Assembly: GCA_016200085.1 (NCBI GenBank)
Contig: JACQFL010000030.1
Location: forward strand, 1 to 42,845
DNA: 42,845 nt
From: Candidatus Rokuibacteriota bacterium
GTDB lineage: Bacteria; Methylomirabilota; Methylomirabilia; Rokubacteriales; CSP1-6
Direction: 5' to 3'
In this document: one piece after another, positions 38,981 to 42,845 of the stretch
Layout: every line of letters begins with the position of its first letter
How positions within the stretch are numbered: the first letter of the stretch is position 1
Made by a program: the position numbers and the translations under genes
The notes under the pieces: model-generated
Database searches by the model: none
Told to the model about the DNA's origin: nothing
The model's input: the letters and a program-made list of their open reading frames with translations, nothing else

Positions 38981-40366
38981 CTACCCCTTGACCTGCGGCA
39001 GGCCGCGGAGGGCCTCCTCGATCTTCTCCGCCGGGTACTCGAAGTCTTCCAGCCGGCCGCCGAGGAAGGCCTCGTAGGCCCCGAGGTCGAAGTGGCCGTG
39101 CCCCGAGAGGTTGAACAGGATCGCCTGCCGCTTGCCCTCCTGCTTGCACCGCATCGCCTCGTCGATGACCACGCGGATCGCGTGGGCGGACTCCGGCGCG
39201 GGGATGATGCCCTCGCTGCGCGCGAACTGGACGGCCGCCTGGAAGGTCGACACCTGGGGCACCGCGCGCGCCTCGATCACGCCCTCGTCGTAGAGCTTGC
39301 AGACCAGCGGCGCCATGCCGTGGTAGCGGAGCCCGCCCGCGTGCAGGGGCGCGGGGATGAAGCCGTGGCCGAGGGTGTGCATCTTGACCAGCGGGGTCAT
39401 GCCGACGGTGTCGCCGAAGTCGTAGACGTACTTGCCCTTGGTCAGGCTCGGGCAGGCGGTCGGCTCCACGGCGATGATCCGGAGCTTCTTCTTCTTGCCC
39501 GCGAGCTTGTCGGCGGCGAAGGGGAAGGACAGGCCGGCGAAGTTCGACCCGCCGCCCGCACAGGCGATCACCACGTCGGCCTCGTCGTCGGCCTTCTCCA
39601 GCTGCTTCTTGGCCTCGAGCCCGATGATCGTCTGGTGCATGAGCACGTGGTTGAGCACGCTGCCCAGCGAGTACTTGGTGTCGTCGCGGGTGGCCGCGTC
39701 CTCGACGGCCTCGCTGATCGCGATGCCGAGGCTGCCCGGCGAGTCCGGATCTTTCTCGAGGATCTGCTTGCCGGCCTGGGTGTCGGGGCTCGGGCTGGGG
39801 ACGACCTGCGCGCCCCACGTCTCCATCATGACGCGCCGGTAGGGCTTCTGCTGGTAGGACACCTTCACCATGTACACCTTGCACTGCAGGCCGAAGAGGC
39901 TCGAGGCGAAGGCCAGCGCGGAGCCCCACTGGCCGGCGCCGGTCTCGGTCGCCAGCCGCGCGACCTTTTCCTTCTTGTTGTAGTACGCCTGGGGCACGGC
40001 GGTGTTCGGCTTGTGGCTGCCCGCCGGGCTCACGCCCTCCCACTTGTAGTAGATGCGCGCGGGCGTGCCCAGCACCTTCTCCAGCCGCCGCGCGCGGTAG
40101 AGCGGGCTCGGCCTCCAGAGCCGCAGCACGTCGCGGATCTCGTCGGGAATCTCGATCCAGCGCTCCTGGCTGACCTCCTGCTTGATCAGCTCCATCGGAA
40201 ACAGCGGGGCGAGGTCTTGCGGCCCGATCGGCTTGCCGGTGCCGGGATGGAGGACGGGCGGCGCCGGCGTCTTGAAGTCGGCCTGGATGTTGTACCACCT
40301 GGTCGGGATGTCCTTCTCGTCCAGAACGAACTTCGTCCGCTGCTTGTCGCTCGCTTTCGACGCCAT
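38981..40366 (-). CDS. TrpB-like pyridoxal-phosphate-dependent enzyme (TrpB2)
   Basis: 461 residues, full length for stand-alone tryptophan synthase beta-like (TrpB2) proteins. The PLP lysine is Lys119 in [28 protein letters not shown] and [16 protein letters not shown] bind the cofactor phosphate. The N-terminal extension ([11 protein letters not shown]) distinguishes TrpB2 from TrpB1. TrpB2 enzymes condense indole or phosphoserine-type substrates without TrpA. There is no trpA neighbour, so a salvage or serine-deaminase-like role is possible. AAGGAGG is 5 bases before the ATG. The 136-base leader contains C-rich hairpins. Confidence 0.92.
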   Translation of the reverse strand: MASKASDKQRTKFVLDEKDIPTRWYNIQADFKTPAPPVLHPGTGKPIGPQDLAPLFPMELIKQEVSQERWIEIPDEIRDVLRLWRPSPLYRARRLEKVLGTPARIYYKWEGVSPAGSHKPNTAVPQAYYNKKEKVARLATETGAGQWGSALAFASSLFGLQCKVYMVKVSYQQKPYRRVMMETWGAQVVPSPSPDTQAGKQILEKDPDSPGSLGIAISEAVEDAATRDDTKYSLGSVLNHVLMHQTIIGLEAKKQLEKADDEADVVIACAGGGSNFAGLSFPFAADKLAGKKKKLRIIAVEPTACPSLTKGKYVYDFGDTVGMTPLVKMHTLGHGFIPAPLHAGGLRYHGMAPLVCKLYDEGVIEARAVPQVSTFQAAVQFARSEGIIPAPESAHAIRVVIDEAMRCKQEGKRQAILFNLSGHGHFDLGAYEAFLGGRLEDFEYPAEKIEEALRGLPQVKG

Positions 40367-40384
40367 GGTCGCCTCCTTGATGGA

Positions 40385-40470
40385 CTGGGGGGCTCCGGGT
40401 GCCCCCCAGACCCCCCGACGCTCGGAGCGCCCCGGAAAACCGTGCCGCTCCTCGATCCCCAGACCCCTCG
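40385..40470 (-). repeat. C-rich hairpin repeats upstream of trpB2
   Basis: Hairpin A: CTGGGGGGC (40385-40393), loop, GCCCCCCAG (40401-40409), a perfect 9-bp stem followed by ACCCCCCGAC. Hairpin B: GGAGCG (40424-40429) and CGCTCC (40446-40451) followed by CCCCAGACCCCTCGAC. Both resemble the element at 5488-5524. On the mRNA sense strand hairpin A lies next to the trpB2 Shine-Dalgarno. Confidence 0.55.
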
Positions 40471-40502
40471 ACCTCGCGCCCGCAAAGGTACTCCCGCCCG
40501 GC

Positions 40503-41924
40503 TCACCAGCGCAACCGGACGCGGTAGGTGACCTTGCTCGCGCCGTCCTTGGGCACCGGCACCACGAACTTGACGGTGTGGGCGTCGAGCTTCTCGTGCG
40601 GATGGGTCGAGCGGAGCACTTCCCAGTCGCCAGGCAGCGGCTCGATCACCTCCACGGTGGCGTCCTCGGTCTTGTGGTTGCGCAGCGTGATCTCCCACTC
40701 GACCTCGTAGACCCCGCGCGCGACGGCCTTCCAGTCCTTCTGCACGCGCTCGCCGACGACGTCGAAGGCCTCGCCGAGCTTGACCTTGACCTTCTCGTCC
40801 TTCGGGGTGTGGTCGATCCAGTCCTCGCCGATGAGCTGCTGGCTGCCCGAGCGGTCCGCCTTGTAGACGCGGAGCTTGCCCTTGGGCAGCGGCATGCCGA
40901 GGTTGTTGGTCCTGGCATTGGTGAGCTCCATCAGGACGCTGACCTTCTGGTTCGACATCGGCACGCCGTAGGACGTCCGGTAGTAGTTCTCCGCGCCGTA
41001 GAACACGTAGCGCTTGACCACGGGCACGTCGTTGGCGGCGAGCAGCGCGATCTGCTTGGTCTGGTTGTTCTTCACGGTCGTGCGGCCGTCGAGGGTGTAG
41101 AGGTGGTACTCGAAGAAGCCCTCCTCCACGAACGCCCGATCGGCCACGGAGGCCGGGACCGCCTTGGCGGCGAGCTCGAGGGCGCCGCGGCTGCGGAGGC
41201 GGTCCTGGGCGCGATGGATGTCGCCGGCCACCAGCTTGAGGCTCGCCTCCCGGTAGGCCGCGCCGCTCTGGTTGTCGATCGTGACCCAGCCCGAGAGGTC
41301 GCCGCGGGTGTCGGCGGGGTTGATCACGAGCACGTAGTCCGCCTTCCAGCTCATCCCGGAGGTGAGATACGAAGCCTCGACGCGCTGGGGCGCCGGCTTG
41401 GCGTTGCGCAGCAGCCACACGAGCGTCGGCTTGGACACGAGGTTGTCCGGCAGCGACGGGTAGACGAGGGTGCCGGCATGGCCGACGTGGATCTGGCCGT
41501 TGATCTCGAAGATCGGCCCGTTCGCCGACAGCAGGGTGGCCTCCTGGTACGACCCGTTGTTCTGGTAGATCCGCACCCGGCGGCCCACGTACTTCTCCAT
41601 CAGCTTCTGCGCCGAGAGCAGGTCGTACTCGTAGTTCTGCTCCAGGATCCGGAGCCCGTTCGGATCGGTGAGCGACTTGAGGTGCACGCTGGTCGGGTCG
41701 ATCTGGGCGGCGACGTCCATGAAGCGCACGTCGCCCTGGCCCGACGGCAGGTGGACGTCGCGGACGTCCTTCACGAGGCCCAGGTTGGCGTTGTAGATGG
41801 TGAGGCTGACCTCGCGCTGGTCCTGCTGGGTGATGTCCTGGCGGATCCGCTCCGACTGCGACCAGGCGCCGCAGGCGCCGACGAGCAGGAGGACGAGGGC
41901 ACAACCGATCGTGAGCTTCCGCAT
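40503..41924 (-). CDS. DUF4139-domain exported protein
   Basis: 473 residues. An N-terminal signal sequence ([20 protein letters not shown], possible lipoprotein cysteine) is followed by an N-terminal beta domain ([19 protein letters not shown]) and the DUF4139 region ([51 protein letters not shown]), ending in VTYRVRLRW. Function is unknown; related proteins are exported and sometimes cell-surface. GGGAGG lies 7 bases before the ATG. It precedes trpB2 by 136 bases and follows the Pro/Ala-rich gene by 70 bases on the same strand. Confidence 0.87.
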   Translation of the reverse strand: MRKLTIGCALVLLLVGACGAWSQSERIRQDITQQDQREVSLTIYNANLGLVKDVRDVHLPSGQGDVRFMDVAAQIDPTSVHLKSLTDPNGLRILEQNYEYDLLSAQKLMEKYVGRRVRIYQNNGSYQEATLLSANGPIFEINGQIHVGHAGTLVYPSLPDNLVSKPTLVWLLRNAKPAPQRVEASYLTSGMSWKADYVLVINPADTRGDLSGWVTIDNQSGAAYREASLKLVAGDIHRAQDRLRSRGALELAAKAVPASVADRAFVEEGFFEYHLYTLDGRTTVKNNQTKQIALLAANDVPVVKRYVFYGAENYYRTSYGVPMSNQKVSVLMELTNARTNNLGMPLPKGKLRVYKADRSGSQQLIGEDWIDHTPKDEKVKVKLGEAFDVVGERVQKDWKAVARGVYEVEWEITLRNHKTEDATVEVIEPLPGDWEVLRSTHPHEKLDAHTVKFVVPVPKDGASKVTYRVRLRW

Positions 41925-41994
41925 GATGCTGCCTCCCTGAACCGGTCAGGTGCGTCTGGCCGGTTGGACAGGACAGCCGGGCGGAAGTTCCCGC

Positions 41995-42510
41995 TCAGCG
42001 GGTGACGCGGACGATCACGCCGACCGGGTCGGGCACGCTGTCGGGCCGCGACGTTTCCGAGAATCGGCCGAGGCCGGCGAGCGCGCCGACGAGCAGGGGA
42101 TAACCGCTGCGCGGGACGAAGAGCAGGCACTCGCGCGCGCCGCTGCCGTCGTCGGTGCACCCCGCCAGCCGGCCGCTCGCGCGCGCGGCGATCTGGCGCA
42201 GCGCTTCCTCGACGCTGGCCGGCTCTGCGACGCGCAGCTCCGCCCGGATCCTGGGCGCCGCGGCGGATCCGGCGCCTGTCTCGCTGCCCTGCTGTCGTAC
42301 CGCCGGAGCCAGCAGCGCGCGCGCGTCCGCAGGGGCCGAGGTCGTGCGCTGCAGCGCGTCGGCCTTGCGCGCGGCCTGGATGTCCGCCGGCGGTGACTCG
42401 GGCGCCGCCGAGGAGGCCGGCGGGACGGCCGCCGGGCGCAGAGCCGCGGCCGCTGGAGCGGCGGCCGATCGCCCGGGCGCGGCATCGCGCCGCGCGGCGC
42501 TCTCGCGCAT
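41995..42510 (-). CDS. Pro/Ala-rich protein, C-terminal part (possibly anti-sigma-factor-like)
   Basis: From the ATG at 42510 this gives 171 residues. About 85 Ala/Pro-rich residues are followed by a compact C-terminal domain (RIRAELRVAEPASVEEALRQ, CTDDGSGARECLLFV, YPLLVGALAGLGRF). This resembles the periplasmic C-terminal domain of zf-HC2 anti-sigma proteins (DUF2275-like), a weak suggestion. The same reading frame continues upstream through an in-frame TAG at 42564-42562 into more Pro/Ala-rich sequence, so this may be the back half of a broken or misread gene rather than a separate gene. Confidence 0.55.
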   Translation of the reverse strand: MRESAARRDAAPGRSAAAPAAAALRPAAVPPASSAAPESPPADIQAARKADALQRTTSAPADARALLAPAVRQQGSETGAGSAAAPRIRAELRVAEPASVEEALRQIAARASGRLAGCTDDGSGARECLLFVPRSGYPLLVGALAGLGRFSETSRPDSVPDPVGVIVRVTR

Positions 42511-42561
42511 GGCCTCGTCGGGGTCGGCGCTCTTCGCGGTGCCGCCCAGCCGCTTGGACAG

Positions 42562-42845
42562 CTATGGCGCGCGCGCCAGGTCCCTGGCCGCGTCGGCGGC
42601 TGCGATTTGCCCTGCGTCTTGCGCGCGTGGGGCCTTGGCCTCCTCGATCCCGCGCGCCGCCTGGAGGGTGCCCTCCGCCGGCGGCGCCGGCGCGCCCGCG
42701 CGCTCGCGCGTGGCCGGCGCCACGCTCTCGTCACGCGAGGCTTTGGGCCTGGCTGGCTCGGGCGGCACGGCCGCTGGCGCGGCGGCGGGCGGCGCGGCCG
42801 GCGGGCGGGCGGGCTCGGCCGTGCGCGCCTGGGGCGGCGGGCTCG
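42562..42845 (-). pseudogene. Pro/Ala-rich protein, upstream part ending at an amber codon (open at window edge)
   Basis: The frame is open to the end of the window and ends ...AARDLARAP then TAG, in the same frame as the following gene with LSKRLGGTAKSADPDEA in between. A single CAG to TAG change would explain the stop. Composition on both sides is identical, supporting one original protein with a long linker. Whether it is a real truncation, readthrough site or sequence error cannot be told here. Confidence 0.5.

Overview
The window is about 43 kb of very GC-rich bacterial chromosome (roughly 70 % by eye), densely packed with genes and with no stretch over 300 bases lacking a gene or repeat. 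I saw no tRNA, rRNA, CRISPR array, transposase or plasmid function. The gene mix fits an environmental heterotroph: CaiB-type CoA transferase, MmgE/PrpD, hydantoinase A/B, acyl-CoA dehydrogenase, LLM oxidoreductase, UroD/MtaA-like protein, stand-alone TrpB2 and a copper/cytochrome cluster. With the GC content and dispersed hairpin repeats it most resembles Candidatus Rokubacteria/Methylomirabilota or a related Gram-negative lineage. That placement is inference from style and was not checked against any database.

Layout. 1-2882: C-terminal end of a giant beta-helix adhesin, then a patatin phospholipase. 3072-7669 (minus): 2OG-Fe(II) oxygenase, MmgE/PrpD, CoA transferase/racemase, MFS transporter. 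7695-12170 (plus): hydantoinase A and B and a low-GC membrane protein. 12203-14306: divergent AHL-lactonase-like hydrolase and acyl-CoA dehydrogenase. 14506-19247: overlapping sensor kinase and hybrid kinase. 19177-25381 (minus): copper/cytochrome cluster (metal-binding small protein, beta-barrel-like protein, CopC, CopD-cytochrome c-redoxin fusion, CusF-like protein, cytochrome c, small membrane protein, PAP2 phosphatase). 25433-32597: housekeeping and small genes (HAD, CHRD lipoprotein, phosphomannomutase, hydrolase, CMD protein, HisN-like phosphatase, GT9, GDT1 transporter). 32690-34302: AT-richer accessory patch with a PD-(D/E)xK-like protein, a small coupled gene, an ABM-like protein and a damaged RelE toxin with its antitoxin. 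34378-42845: nitrilase homologue lacking the nucleophile, orphan AbrB protein, methyltransferase, LLM oxidoreductase, MtaA-like protein, TrpB2, DUF4139 protein and an amber-interrupted Pro/Ala-rich protein.

Three signals go beyond gene annotation. (1) A dispersed modular repeat built from one or two homologous half-units, each a conserved box, a variable hairpin and a second conserved box. Seven copies lie between genes; hairpin arms change in a compensatory way, and copies supply stop codons or a start codon to their neighbours. (2) About eight genes have a TAnnnT -10 element 6-8 bases before the start codon, which predicts leaderless mRNAs. In several cases divergent promoters share or overlap the -10. 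(3) Many gene pairs share a 4-base stop/start overlap. Besides ATGA and GTGA, four junctions read CTGA and one ATAG, with no canonical start nearby, suggesting reinitiation at unusual start codons.
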